From: Ramazzottius varieornatus | Lineage: Eukaryota > Tardigrada > Eutardigrada > Parachela > Ramazzottiidae | NCBI GenBank assembly: GCA_001949185.1 | Contig: BDGG01000003.1 | Span: 1,931,298-1,995,297 of the forward strand | Direction of reading: 5' to 3' | DNA: 64,000 bases | In this document: piece after piece, positions 1 to 12,152 of the stretch | Position numbering within the stretch: the first letter of the stretch is position 1 | Layout of the letters: the number at the start of each line of letters is the position of its first letter | The notes under the pieces: generated by a model | Database searches by the model: none | The model's input: the letters and a program-made list of their open reading frames with translations, nothing else | What the model was told of the DNA's origin: nothing | Program-made: the position numbers and the translations under genes

Positions 1-900
1 CAACGCAGTTGCTGGGTTCTAACTTATAGTAAGCCATGACGTACTTCATGAGACGAGCTATGTAATTCCCATCAATGGACTGTGTTGGAAAATCAAGATC
101 GATGAGCTTTCCCTTGGCTGACCCTTCTAAGATGATGACGGTGAACATGCAGTGCTTGTGGACAACCTTTGAAGCATCTACAGCCAAAGTGAACTTCTTG
201 CCTGAAAACAAACATAAGGGGCCGCCAAGATGCAACCATCACGGTTACCTTTGAACCAAAGTTTTCGGCGTTCTATCTCTTCCTGGGCAAGCTTTGGAAT
301 AAAATTTTTTGGCTTTCAGTATGCAGCCGCCGCCTTCCATAAACGTGTGTAGGAAGTCTTGAAAATGGTTGCTGATCTCGAAAGCGTGGCCAGGTTTCGC
401 AAGAGAACGAGCCCAGCTTTCGATGATGGTTTGATTGGCCTTCTTTGGACGCATGGACCGCAAGGGCTCAACCGGATTTTTCTGTCGCTGTGCTACCATT
501 GTCTGATGTTTCTTGGAAGCCTGGTGTCGAAGTATGGTCGCTGGAGATCTGAGAAGCACGAACATATTGCAATGCTCAAAGTAGCCTTTGATTTAGCTGG
601 TGCTGATCGCTCAGGAGACTCCCCTTTCTGCGTTGAGATGTAGTTCGCGATATTCGCGTCATGTTTGGATGCTTTACAATGCCTCGTGACGGTGTGAGGC
701 TGGAAGTATCCCGTTACTTTGATCGTCTTCCCGCATGGCTTACAGAACAAGTTCTGCTGTCGCGGCGTCGTATCCAATAAACCTCTGCTGGGATAATTTT
801 CAAGGTACTCACGAGCTTTGCTTCTAGGCTCCTTTTGAGGCGTGTTGTAAGGATCTGATGGCGAGCCCGTGATACAGTTAATGCGCAAATCTAAAACAAT
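1..900 (-). pseudogene. Decayed CGGBP1-like / hAT transposase-derived gene (3' end outside window)
   Basis: Reading the minus strand, residues typical of CGGBP1-like hAT-derived proteins appear in order: a KAREYLENYPSRGLL opening, a zinc finger of the C-x2-C ... H-x4-H kind (CKPCG ... HCKASKH, about 700-660), a linker, a helical segment with IESWARSLAKPGHAF (about 420-390), then PKLAQEEIERRKLWF (about 300-255) and, after an intron with good signals at about 203-243, KKFTLAVDASKVVHKH. The parts lie in different frames: the frame breaks near 565-500, where I found no phase-compatible intron, and again near 305 beside runs of A and T. I read this as a broken domesticated or transposon-derived gene. 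The family assignment rests on the zinc-finger spacing and segment order, so it is moderate. Missed introns are the alternative. Confidence 0.4.
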
Positions 901-1125
901 ATATCTGTCGGAAGAAACTGTGGGTAGTTTCCAAGACCTTACTGTTCGAGGTTCCCAGCAGAAATGAGTAAAATTTCCGTCACAGTTCACACACTGGTAT
1001 GTGCAAGGAGCTGGGTGGCTGGAACCGGTTGCTGAGATTCCTTTTCTTAGGCTGCAAAACATTCGTGACTGTATGCAACAATACAGAGTCACCAACCACC
1101 CGCACATACTGTCCGCCGTACTTTA

Positions 1126-1728
1126 TTAATTATGGTTGCGCTTAAAAGAAGCGTAAACAATATCGCGGACCATATGAGCAAACAGAATCTTAGGCTTCTG
1201 CTCCAAAGGCCCATTTCTCACTTGTTGAAGATGGACACCATCTATACCGGGCTGGAGGCCGGTAAGATTGGTTTCGTATGAGACGCCTTCCGACCAACTG
1301 CTAACGAACACCGTGGACCCACCAATGCGGTTCATCTTGTATAGTAATGGGCGCGCACGGGAGTCCCCAATTGCAAAAATCTGGTCCCCCGAAGTCCCAT
1401 GCTCGGCTCTTTTTACGGTCTTGGTCTGACCTTTCGCCGTGACTTCTTGAAGAATGGGGTCAGCTTCATTCTGGTCTACATAGGGAAGCGTCTTGTAGAC
1501 CGTATGAGCAACCACATAATGGTCCCCCATCCAATGACCTAACATCGGGATACTGTCGGCCGGAAGACCAAAGGGCGGAAGGATGGTTTGATGATTCTGC
1601 AATCTCATTAGAATTACGTTCTTCAGTAGCCCTTTCGAGCACCTGAAATACAACATACGGGCACGTCTGCTGAACTTTTGGCCATTGGGAATTTGTCGAA
1701 AATTTGCGGCAGTTCCGTTGGCTGACAC
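1126..1728 (-). CDS. SGNH-esterase-like fragment (GDSR and DGVH motifs)
   Basis: An open frame of 200 codons on the minus strand. Near residue 120 it has IFAIGDSRARPL, which resembles block I (GDS) of SGNH/PC-esterase folds such as CASD1 and NXPE. Near residue 163 is GIDGVHL, resembling the C-terminal D-x-x-H block. The two blocks are only about 45 residues apart, far closer than in an intact SGNH domain (usually well over 100). It is therefore probably an internally deleted relic or a chance resemblance. No signal peptide or membrane segment is seen, and the true start is unclear. Confidence 0.25.
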   Translation of the reverse strand: MSANGTAANFRQIPNGQKFSRRARMLYFRCSKGLLKNVILMRLQNHQTILPPFGLPADSIPMLGHWMGDHYVVAHTVYKTLPYVDQNEADPILQEVTAKGQTKTVKRAEHGTSGDQIFAIGDSRARPLLYKMNRIGGSTVFVSSWSEGVSYETNLTGLQPGIDGVHLQQVRNGPLEQKPKILFAHMVRDIVYASFKRNHN

Positions 1729-1740
1729 GACGAATCCCGA

Positions 1741-2710
1741 CCGCCGACTAGGTGTATGGCCAAAATTTTCACAGCATTAAGCGCCCCCGACAACATTACC
1801 AATACTTACTGCAGGTGGAGTAGCCATCGTAAAATGATCACTGTAGAAAGATACAATAAATAGTTTTTTTCCCGACTGTTGGTTCGTCAACTGCTACTTT
1901 TTTTTCCTATTTGGATGTTGATACTGACGTCACGCTCTGTACCGTATGACCTACCACGACAGGAGAAACAAATAGAGTTGTATATCACCAAGGTAGAGAC
2001 CTGGGCCGCAGGTCAAAAAGTACGCTGCATCTGCGCTGCGTCCTTTTCTGGTACTCGGCAACTACGCTGCGCTGCGTAAATCTGGACCGGAGGGACGGTG
2101 CAGCTGCGCTGTACCTTACTGTACGTGCGAGGCAACTGCGCTGCGGTTTCAATAACAAATTTCCTCCGCTTTCCTGCAGAGAATTGTCAGATAACACGTG
2201 ATCCTCCATTACAGAGCTCTAATCATTCGGCTAACAAAAGCAGTTCACAGCAAAGTGCGTTGAAGCTACCTACAGAACTAACTGTGTCAAAGTCCGAAAC
2301 TTCCGGTCACAGTGACAGCTTATCCACTGAGCCCTTTAAGGTTGGGCGAAGCAATATTTCAAGGAAAGCTTGCGCGACCAGTCGTTGTTTTATGAAGAAG
2401 CAGAATACACCTAGCAAACAAGGGTTGTATAACGGCCGCTAACCGGGAGATCCTTAGTTTGAAAATCGAAAACTCTCTTTTCGTATCATTTGCAGCTGCG
2501 CTGCCGTAGCTTGTCAGGCGCTGCATACTGCGCTGCGCTGCACACAAAGGTCAAAGTGAATACCGCAACTGCGCTGCCACGCAGCGCACGCGGCCAGATC
2601 CCGGTCTCTACACCAAGGCTTCCGAGAATATTTGATCGTACTGGTCCAAGACTCCTTCGATCGTCTCTGCGAAAGAAACATATGGGATGAATATTGCAAA
2701 GAACCCGAAT
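1741..2710. other. Non-coding stretch with clustered CTGCGCTGC words
   Basis: I see no credible gene. Two clusters, about 2022-2150 and 2493-2592, repeat the word CTGCGCTGC and variants (CAGCTGCGCTG, CAACTGCGCTGC) many times, separated by unrelated sequence. Confidence 0.5.
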
Positions 2711-2826
2711 GTGGAAGCCAGGCGAACAAACTGGACAAGATTTTTTTCCCAAGTGACGCATGCATTCAATATTATTACCGCCCGGAAGCGTGCGCCAAGT
2801 GGAAAAACGATTTTGTTCCTTCCAAC
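2711..2826. repeat. Palindromic MITE family A, copy 1
   Basis: Arms AAGTGACGCATGC and GCGTGCGCCAAGT face each other around a short spacer, with outer arms resembling GGAAGCCaGGCgAAC and its reverse complement. It is a diverged copy. Confidence 0.7.
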
Positions 2827-2829
2827 CCA

Positions 2830-3716
2830 AAATGACCCAAAATGACTTACAAACTGGCAAGGACTAAATGAACTCCCCCTTTCGAGCTTGATGAAGTGGA
2901 ATATCCGGGTTCCGTCCGGAAGAGGCTGCCTTGATGTCAAGAAGAGAGAATAGCACAGGCTATCCGGCGTGGATGGTCAGCTGAAAACAGCCGTCCCGTG
3001 GTAAAACGTAACTGGCAGTCGCTCGAGAAGACACGTCAATCTGTTCCGTTCTTAGTGATAACAAGATAACGTTTCAGAAGCGCGATGACGAAAGAGGAGA
3101 ATCTAAGAGGCAAACTACAGTACTGTTGTACGGGAGAAAATCTCCTCGGAAAATTTGAAATTTCCGGAAAGCAGTAAATTTTTACCGGAAACGAATCAAT
3201 GTCTCCATGTTGGGACTTCAATCAGCCGAAGAAAACGTACCAACATGATTTACTCGACTCGAACGATGAGTGCAAGCGTGGCTCGGCTCTGAGTTCAGCG
3301 AGTGTGTGTCACGAGGTTTCACTGGCCAATGTGACAAACCACGTGACTTCGTCTTGCGCAAATCCCATCTGTAGCGTGTTGTATCTTTTCAGGAGCTCAT
3401 CCTCGGTCCCGACGCAAGATAGCTTCATAAATTTCAGATTTGCTACCAGCTGCTCTTCCGAAGGAGCAGATAGATTCGCCGCAGCAGATAGATAACGGTT
3501 GATTGTTGATTGATCAGAAAAGCACGAAGTTAAATTAATGTTACAAGACGAATGTATGTTGATAAACAGAGGGCGTTTCCAGTCGATGACGTCATCCGGT
3601 ACGTACGTTCGCAACCACCATTGAACGCGTTTTCTCCCGTTTTATTATCGAGAAGATTTTCCGTCTTTGGTCATCGAAATCTTTAAAGAGGTTGTTTAGA
3701 TACGATCGCTTCGTTT
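2830..3716. other. Intergenic region upstream of the chromodomain gene
   Basis: No supported gene is seen. The region should contain the promoter and 5' leader of the plus-strand gene that starts at 3717. No clear TATA box was found. Confidence 0.4.
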
Positions 3717-5798
3717 ATGGATTTCGCTAGGAGCATCTTTTCTTTCTTATCGCCCACTAAACATCCCGATATATATCGCCCGGCAGCGACGGGAGGTGCG
3801 CCAGTCTGGAAGGACTACTACCACAGCTCGGACGACGAATCTATCAATCAAGCGCCCCCTATCATCGCTATGCCGAAGACGGGACATTCGTCGCCTGTAT
3901 TCGCTCCTCCGAAGAAGGATCCTTCCTGGTGGAAGGATGTGGAAGGCCTTGGTACTAACCGCTCCAAGCGAAGCTATCCGAATCTCGCTTTGGATGCCAA
4001 CGATGTCCAGGAGATCTTGGAGATGCGAACCGACGGGAAGGTTGACCAGTTCCTGGTCAAATGGAAACGTCCTCAGGAGGATGGCGAATTAACTTCGTGG
4101 GTTAATCGGGGTGACATAAGGCTCAACAAAGTCCTCGCGAACTCGTTCATGCAGGAACAGGAGAATCGCGCCATTCAGGAATCCAGAGACATCGCTCAGG
4201 CGACGGACCGTTCGTACTTCCAACGAGCACATCGAAGAACGCATCTACCAGAAGCGAAAAATAACAAGAGGCCCGGTAAAATCGTGGCGTCATTTGTTTA
4301 CGTCAGATTTGTGTTAATATGCGCGTGCTTCGTGGTATATTTATGACGTCATGCGCGAGCGGATATGTGTGTTATCGATTCCATTGTCTGTTTTCTTACA
4401 GTGATCTTACCCGTGAGCGATGTGGCCGATGTGTACGCCTTTGCTTCTTCCGCGGACGAAGCTGACAACTCGTTCAAGAAAGAGAAGGGTTTAGGAACTC
4501 GACGCCAACCAGCCAAGGAGAATCTCAACTCAAGTCTGGCTAACTACACCGAAGAATGCCGTCGTCGGAAGCTAAAGAAAGAAAGGAACAAGGCCCAGGC
4601 TATTAGAGTCGCCACCCGCCAGACCTCTACCCCGATTCAGATTGATGACGGTTCGTCAGACGACGATGTCGTGGAAGATGCTATCGACGATTCAGCCAAG
4701 AATCAGTCTCCTTCACTCACCTCTCCTGTCAAAAGAATGAAGATGTCCTCGTCACCGTCCAACTCTAACAGTAGCGGGCAACGCAAGTCCACTCGAAAGC
4801 CTACCGTCCAGGACAAGAAAGTGCCGATACCTGCCCCACGAAAGGGGAAGAGCAATGGATCAACTGGCTTCCAGACTAACTTGGACCCGTTTCTTCAAGG
4901 TAAATCAACTTCCGGTTCAGTTGTTGCCTGAACGACCTGCTATAGCATCTAATTGTCGCTTGTATGGTAGGCCGCAGCAAGCAAAATGTTTTTTGAAAAT
5001 TGACAGTGTGCACGAGGAAGTTGAAAGTGGGCGGGTGTCTTGCTGTGCGCACCTAAGATTGTCCTACTAATCAGCGTGCTGGTTTTTGAGTTTCCTGGTT
5101 TTATATTTCCAGATTCTTCCTCGTTAAGTCGCAAAGCCGAGCACGTTCTGGATCGTTTCAAAAAACCGTCCCGACTCTCCGAGAAACATTCAGCCACTCA
5201 AGCACAGACCTTCGACCTGACAAAGGACGACGATGAAGAGGATGCCTTCAAGGTGGACCATGGCGAGGTAGACCTTCTCGATCCGGTCGTAGGCTCAGTT
5301 GAGGAAGTCGAAACATACAAGTTGAGTGACAGTGTGAGAGAAGTGTCGGTAGAGCCAGCGACGGAAGCTGAAGTCAAGCCTGAACAGAACAACTACCTGG
5401 TTTACGTCATGGATAACAAGACACGTCCACCGGGTTTCCAGGATGGGCAGCAAGTAGTCGAGAAGGTTTGTGCGTTCGGTACTACTCTGTACCCTGTCGG
5501 TAGTATGTTCTTCGTGCAGTACAAAGATGAAGAGCACCCGAGGTGCTTGACGAAGAAGCAGTTGCTCGAGTGGCAACCGAACTACAAAGACCGAGTTGAG
5601 ATGTATCTGGAGGCGGTACGCGAGGCGCATCCTGGTTTGGAGATGGCTAAAGACGAAGACTCGATTGAACAAAAGCAGCAATCAGGAGTAGAGCAAGATG
5701 AAGATGAGAGTGAAGAATGGGAAGAGGTTCCGTCAGCAGAGGGATCCGGGAAGAAAGAAAAGAATAGTTCGGTGTTGGATTATTCGGTTTTAGCGTGA
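3717..5798 (+). CDS. HP1-like protein: chromodomain plus chromo-shadow-like domain
   Basis: The exons are 3717-4275, 4402-4899 and 5113-5798. Both introns are phase 1 with standard GT-AG ends, giving 580 residues. Residues about 94-148 form a chromodomain (DVQEILEMR...FLVKWKRPQEDGELTSW...LANSF). Residues about 466-522 (VVEKVCAFG ... MFFVQYKDEEHPRCL ... DRVEMYLEAV) fit the chromo-shadow fold used by HP1 proteins to dimerise and bind partners. The middle (about 190-450) is acidic and basic low-complexity sequence with likely nuclear localisation signals such as SPVKRMKM. It is far longer than a typical HP1 (about 200 residues). Of the three aromatic-cage positions that bind H3K9 methyl-lysine, only the Trp of KWK is kept; the other two appear to be Asp and Pro. 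A chromatin role is inferred from domains. The chromodomain is confident, the shadow domain moderate. Confidence 0.75.
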
Positions 5799-6998
5799 AA
5801 GTTTGGTCCCTTGTAAGCTAAGGAAAAAGTTTAATGAGGTCTTTCATATTCTTCTGACAGTTGGAATTCTTCTGTTTATGATGTAACGTAACCAGCTTTT
5901 ACCCTGATGTGCTTTTGTCCTCCCTGTAGACTTTGTGGACGGACTTTGAACAGAATTTACCCAAATTTTGAACATTTTTTCGAAGCTCGAAAAGTTTCGA
6001 TGCTCAGGCTTTTCCTGCTGTGCTCTTACAAATTTCTTAAACATCAGATTAACAACGAAGGAATAGCTTACCGTATCTCTCGGTTCTCCTAGGACCCAGA
6101 AGATCGCTCTTCTGCGATCGGTTGGAGTTTGCGAATTGCTCTCATCTCGTTCCTATTACTATATTCAGTATTCTTGCGTCCTTGGGTTTCTCCGCCTCTA
6201 AGAGCACCTGAACGAGAGTCGGAAGTCCACAGTGGAATGATTGACCACATTGATTAGTACGCGACACACTACTGACGACTGTATTGTACTTCCGGGTGGC
6301 CAATGGCGCCACCTGTGTGAAGGAGCCCGATGTGGGTGCGCTTTGTTATGCAACTTCCGGTTGAACTGAACGGATGCCCCACCATTACCATATCGTGCTC
6401 CGGACGGTACGAAATTATTAAATTTTTTTTTCTGATCCAGGGTCCTGTGTAGTAGCGTCAAGTAACTGGAACAATATGGTTTAGTGCCAATCAATTAATC
6501 AGTGGAAGTAGGAGAGTATCAAAGGCGACTTCCTTTCTGATGATGATGGCCTTGGTATAGGTCAGAGTCTAATTGCACAGTCTCACAGTATCCGGCTCTT
6601 TAGAGTCATTAAGATTTTGTCAACGTAGTAAACATCTGGTGGTGCGGTTCAAATTGCGCAAGTTTGTAAGTCATCGAGGAATTTGCGGGTGTTAGTTGAA
6701 AGAAGAAGAGAAAATGGGTAGTTGTAATTTGATTTAAACGACCTGACAAGTGCTGTTTTGACAGGACAGCCGCACAGCTGTATCTTCCGTGAGTCAGTCA
6801 ACAAACTTGGCTCCTGACTTCCGAGCTTTTTGATCATGTCCGTCTGTTTCTTCGTCCGGAAAAGCCGAACGAACTGAAAAAGAAAAATTCCACATGCAGA
6901 GCGGCAACTGTTGCAAAAAGTCTCTTTGATTTCTTCGTAAGAAAACGGGTTATGAATCAACGCGGTTCTTAAGGTATCGATATTTCACTTCATGCAAA
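5799..6998. other. Intergenic, no gene seen
   Basis: Only short overlapping open frames on both strands, none with a recognisable domain or convincing splice-linked partners. Confidence 0.4.
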
Positions 6999-7101
6999 AG
7001 GGACCAGACTTGGCCTTCATTTCAAGTGGCGCGCGTGTGAATTGTTATGCGCTGAAAGTGTGCGCCACGTGGGAACGCTATCGTTATGCCCGTGTCCCAA
7101 A
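6999..7101. repeat. Palindromic MITE family A, copy 2
   Basis: Core arms TTCAAGTGGCGCGC and GTGTGCGCCACGTGGGA, with a spacer containing TTGTTATGCGCTGAAAG. Confidence 0.8.
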
Positions 7102-7721
7102 TGTTCTGCATTCAAGTCCATTGACAGTCGCTTCTGAGTTAACGTTACGAGTGTGCCTGGATTCAATGATTACAATCGTTATGAGCTTCGTATATGATAC
7201 AATATGATACAATGTTTCACTCCTCTGACATCAAAGAGCTCGGCAAACGTGAGAGCTTGCTGTCACGGGTTCTTTCTCGCTTTCCTCCAGGATTAGACAA
7301 GATTTACGGCCGTCAAATTCGTAGCCCCCTTTCATTTTGTTATAATTAGGCTTTAGGCTTTTCCCTTTGCTGAGAGCTACGACCGAATCTGAAATTTGTT
7401 TGTATTGTCTTTGAATTTGAGATCGCATCGAACTTCTCGACCGTCGACGTCGATAAAGATCCATTAAAAAAACTCTGACTTTCACACATCGTTATTGATG
7501 CTTGTCGTTTGCGTAATGATCTGTCCTATGTTTCAAGGCTGTCATGCTCAGGCTAAGATCTCCACACCCTTTGACATTGCGAGACCCAACGATGTTAACG
7601 AAGTCGCGTAACAGACTTGATTTCCGGGTAGATTGATAAAACTTACATCAATCAGAGCGGTGATTTTTGTTATTACGGGGAAGTGAAAGGAGCCAGGGAA
7701 TGCTGATTGAAAATCCAGAGG

Positions 7722-7840
7722 CCGTCATGCTCCGGCGGAATGGTTGTTATCTGAAGTGGCGCAGGTAGCCAGCCAATGACAACTGAAACTGCGCCACTTG
7801 AAATAACGATCATCCCCAGATTGCTTGTCGGCCTCCCAAA
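7722..7840. repeat. Palindromic MITE family A, copy 3
   Basis: Core arms TGAAGTGGCGCA and TGCGCCACTTGA. The right outer arm ends TTGTCGGCCTCCCAAA, one of the clearest family termini. Confidence 0.85.
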
Positions 7841-8502
7841 TTATTATTAAGTGATTACCGTATTATAACGGAAAATGGAAATTATGGTTGGTGTACAGTG
7901 ACCGATTAATAATTTTCGGGCATTTGTAATACGGAATGTTTGACTGTTGAGTGATGACGTACGGTCGTTAATGAAGGCCACTGTGGAACCGTCAGACATG
8001 TTTGAGATGCCAAGACACCATGCTGCCGAAGCTGCTGACGGAAGTGGCGAACTTTTAATCCTCCCAGAGTTTAGAGCCTGCCAACATGCTAATGAATGTC
8101 CGAACTTGACATTGACTCTGACGATCTCCCACGGCTTGGAGATCGCAGGATCGACAGGAAGCTTGTCAAAATTTCAAATGCATTGTGCAATATGACATGC
8201 GTTTAACAATTTATCTCGTCAGCATGCCCAGCGGATCGTTATGTTGAAACATCGACCAGCACAACCCACAGATCTTTCGAAATTACTCTCTAAAATTAAC
8301 TTTGACGCACCCGTCCCCTTCTTTTTTGACAGCGAAAAGTTTGCTGAAACGAGGAAAATATTTTTTGTCAGCATCGAATGGCATCGATATCTGGGAAAAT
8401 TTCCGCATTCATCAAACTCCAATACACGCGGCGGGAGACTTCCCTCTCAATAATCTTACAGCATAAGCTCCAGGGAAGTAGTTAAACGCGTTTGTGCGTG
8501 CT
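7841..8502. other. Intergenic, no gene seen
   Basis: A plus-strand open frame at 7947-8195 and a pair at 8219-8453 have no recognisable domain, so none is called. Confidence 0.35.
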
Positions 8503-8625
8503 ATTTGGGAGCTGGGCAACTGAACTACACCAGATGGTTTTACAAGTGGTGCACGATTTCAGCTAATAACAACGGAAACGTGCGCCACTTGCGATAATAA
8601 TTTGGTTCAATTCATTATTTTGCTG
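8503..8625. repeat. Palindromic MITE family A, copy 4
   Basis: The left terminus TTTGGGAGCTGGGCAAC is followed by core arms CAAGTGGTGCACG and CGTGCGCCACTTG. The right outer arm is partly degraded. Confidence 0.8.
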
Positions 8626-9550
8626 TACTTTGCGCTCCAGTTGGCTACGTCACTGCGAAACATGACGTTGTGTGGTCATTCCATCCGATCACCTCGGTTG
8701 CTTGCATAACTACTGCAGCTTGCGTCGAATCAGATAATTCGTAATAATTTGCAGGTCAATTCTTTGATATTTCCTCCTCGTTGGGGGAGCTCAGGCTTCC
8801 CGGAAAGTGATCATACGGCATAAGAAGCTCTCCATGGGAGACTTGCGTGACAGCCGTGCTTGAGGCACGGACAAGTCAGGCGACAGGGCCGTCACTTGTT
8901 TGTGCACGAGCCATGTCAGACACAGCGGGGGTCCCCGTAAAGCATCCCGGGAGCTGGAGAGGTTTGTTTTAGTTGCACTAGGGTGCTTTCCGGTAAGAAA
9001 AGTGGGCTAGTTACGCCGGTGCCTCATTCCTACTGTAGGATCGCGCAGCTCGCGCGATTCAAGCTCGATTATGGCAATCAGGGCAATGAGGAGGTTCGTC
9101 ACGTCAATCTGGATGCCATTACATACAGAGCACTCGTTGCATCATTTAACAAAATAATCGTAAGCGATGAAGCCGCCTCCAAAACCTTTCTCACTTTCCT
9201 CAATGTTGTTTTGACCTGAAGCCAAGTGGAAAGTTAGGAAGGAAGAGGCTTCTTTAGGAGATGTGTGATGGGCCATTAGCTACTCGTGGAGGCAGTTTGG
9301 GAGCTCAGAGACGGAGATCAGGCTAGGGAAAGTGCAGGAAAGATCACCCGCTCACAGAGCCGAATGCACAGATGTCGATATAGATGATGGGACACAAAAA
9401 CTCAGAATTTTTCTACGACAACCGCCCGGTCCAGAAATACTTCCTCGTTACATTGTTTCCCCATGTCGATTACACTTGTTGGACGATTGTGTCAGATATG
9501 ATGAATTTCTCTAGTTTTTGGTCTGTTTCTAGCCGGGATATTGGAGATGA
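8626..9550. other. Intergenic, no gene seen
   Basis: No domain-bearing frame. An open frame at 8983-9219 is short and unlike any family I know. Confidence 0.35.
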
Positions 9551-9672
9551 AAAGTGCGCTATTGAATTGAACCAGGTCGTTCCCCCAAGTGGTGCACTCT
9601 TCCAGGCAACAGCAATGAAAGTGTGCGCCTTTCGACATGACGATTTGGTTGGACGCATTTGCCCACGTCCCA
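9551..9672. repeat. Palindromic MITE family A, copy 5
   Basis: It includes GAACCAGGTCGTTCCCCC, core arms CCAAGTGGTGCAC and GTGTGCGCC, and a right side that runs to TTTGCCCACGTCCCATA. Confidence 0.8.
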
Positions 9673-11573
9673 TAAATAACGGGAAACGGGTGGGACTAAG
9701 TTTCACCGAATGACCTCTCATGAAGGTCTTTTCATGGTCGATCAGGCAGATAGTTTCCCGACGTACTTATCGGCTTATCCCTATGAGGATAGTTGGTCCC
9801 TTTGCTAATCGCGCCCCTGCACTGGAGCGAGATGGGAGAGAGCGCGCAGGGGATCAGCTTGATGACGGTCGGCAGGCATTTCGCTTCAATATATCTCCAT
9901 CAACTGAGAATGGGCACTGTATCTTTATATGATCACTGCTCGACTGGTTAACTGCTTCGAACCGGATGTACCCAAGGACCGTAGAGCAGAGTTACAATAG
10001 GAAAACCAAATAACGAGCTCGTCGTATGGGTCATTTCCGGTTGAGAACGACATGTTTCAGTCTGGTAGACGGAGGGAAACCTTTCGGCGAGTAATATCAA
10101 GGTCAGATCTGGTAAAACCTAGTTGTAGAAATGGCATCCCGGAAATTCGTAGGGAACTATCGCCGAAAGCTTTCGTCGGGAAAAAAGGAAATGGGAGCTC
10201 TTTTTGCTGTTTTCCCGGGTCTGAGATGCGAGCTGACTCTGTTGCGGTCACATATTTGGACGTTATTTATAGCATTCTTTCTTGACTGAAATGTTCAATG
10301 ATTTCTATGTGTTTCGTGGTTGAGAGTGCGATGACTCGCAATTAATTTTTTTTCGGAGAAAGATGAGGATAATGAGGCAGCAAGGAATTTTTAAATCTAA
10401 ATTTAAAATTGGAAGCGAGAAATCGCCATTGAATATCAAAGAGCTGACGCACAAACTGTCCTGTATCGCGTGTGTAGGGACTCGCGCAAAGATGGTTGCG
10501 GTACGAGGTAACCGTTCAAATCAAAGAGTAAAGTACATGATTGTGATTGCTACTTGAGCGGAGTACCCCAATTGTCGAAGAAGGGGGGGGATTGTAACGG
10601 CGGTAATCATATGTCGTGTTCGTTCCGGTGGTTAGCCTTGCTCGTACAACGTAAGAAAGTTGGGCGTGGCGTCCTTGATCGCTGCTGTGACGGTATGTAC
10701 GTGAGCAAGAACCCGGCAACTACTGACAAATTAAATTACTTGGGTATTCCTCCGTTGGATCTTGGCGCGGTTTTTAAACGCTCTCTGAGCGAGGAACCCG
10801 AGCAAGATCGTTTTAGCTTCTGAAGCATATGTTTTCTTCTCTCATCTCGTGTTCAAAGATTTTGCAGTATACGAGCGCCAAAAGTTGAATCGTGGTTGCT
10901 TCTGTATTGCGTGTTTAGCTTTCCTTATCCAACAACACACTTGATGTTTTCCTTATCTATCAGCGTAAAACATAAAACCCGGGCTGTTTTTCACGATCTG
11001 TCTACGAGGAGCACAAACATCGGCCTTGTAAGCCACTACAGCTAATCATATCCTCTGTGCCACGCAGCGTCTTATGGTGTTATTTTTGTTCCTGCATAGT
11101 CTTCACCGACGTCGTGTTCAAGTTCTTCCTGTGTATAGTGCGACATAAATCAACATATAATGACCTTTTTGACTACATTGTGCCCGTTGAAGAGGGAGAT
11201 TATGAAGATGCGCCGTGACAGTTGAAAGACTGAAGCTGGCCGCGGGTCCATTATTGTAGGATATCCGGTAGTGCTCGATCTCGGGTTCGCTTACACGTCA
11301 GGAAACTCTCTGTGGTTGCTCTTGGTAGCTAGTCATTTGTCTTGATCACCATCTTTAGCCGGATTGATACACGCATTGCCACAGATTGCTCTATGTCTGA
11401 TTAAATATTGGTGGCGATGGACTGCACGATCCTCAACTGCAGCATCTACCTCAATGCCACAACGGTAAGTTTCCTGTCGTTCACTACAAGACACAGTACC
11501 GAAATACTGTTCTAACACCGAATTCTTTGGCCGGTTTGAAATGTTAAATGTGGCCAGCTTGCAACACTACAAC
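9673..11573. other. Intergenic, no gene seen
   Basis: No supported coding feature over about 1.9 kb. A G-run (GGGGGGGG) lies near 10585. Confidence 0.35.
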
Positions 11574-11695
11574 TGGGAGGCCGGCAGATGAAACGTACAA
11601 GATCGTTATAACATGTGGCGCACGCTTCCATCATGATCAGCTGAAAGCGTGCGCCATTGTGCTTAACGATCTTGAAGATTTCGTTTACCCGCCTT
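11574..11695. repeat. Palindromic MITE family A, copy 6
   Basis: The left terminus CTGGGAGGCCGGCA, core arms CATGTGGCGCACGC and GCGTGCGCCATTGTG, and a right terminus near TTTACCCGCCTTTC make this a nearly full-length copy. Confidence 0.85.
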
Positions 11696-12152
11696 TCAAT
11701 TTATGTACAGTTTTTCGATGCTCAACTACCTTGGCGCAGAAACGCTGTGTGTTATCTGTCAAAGTCAATGTGGCAATCTTTCAATAAAATGTAACTTAGT
11801 GCGCGCCACGGTTCTAAAAATAAACTTCATAATAGTAGATGCCTCGAAAATGAGGACATATGTTGATGAGGCAGATGAGCGACTGTCCCTGAGAACACGT
11901 CTGGAGGACTTCTCGCGCCACAACGGGTTCGCCGATCATGCACGTTAATGTTTTTTCGTAAAGTTGTACCTACCAATAAAATGCGTTTACCCTTCGCAAA
12001 CAATCACGTCGTCGCTTGAAACCATTCTATGTCCTCGAATTTACATACTGTAAATCACTCGAACGTGGGTGTTGAGCTGCCGATAGTGAGATACTACGAC
12101 TTAATTCCATCATTTCTTTACTAATTTACTAAAGCTGACATTTTATTGACAG

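Noticed and set aside
6992-7207. Open frames spanning palindromic elements, many containing a GARF...CATWE-like peptide
   Set aside because: The recurring peptide is just the translation of the family A MITE core and occurs in many frames; it is not a conserved protein domain.
7231-7485. Minus-strand open frame with Arg/Ser-rich opening
   Set aside because: It is short, has no partner exons with matching phase and no recognisable domain, so I could not support it as a gene.
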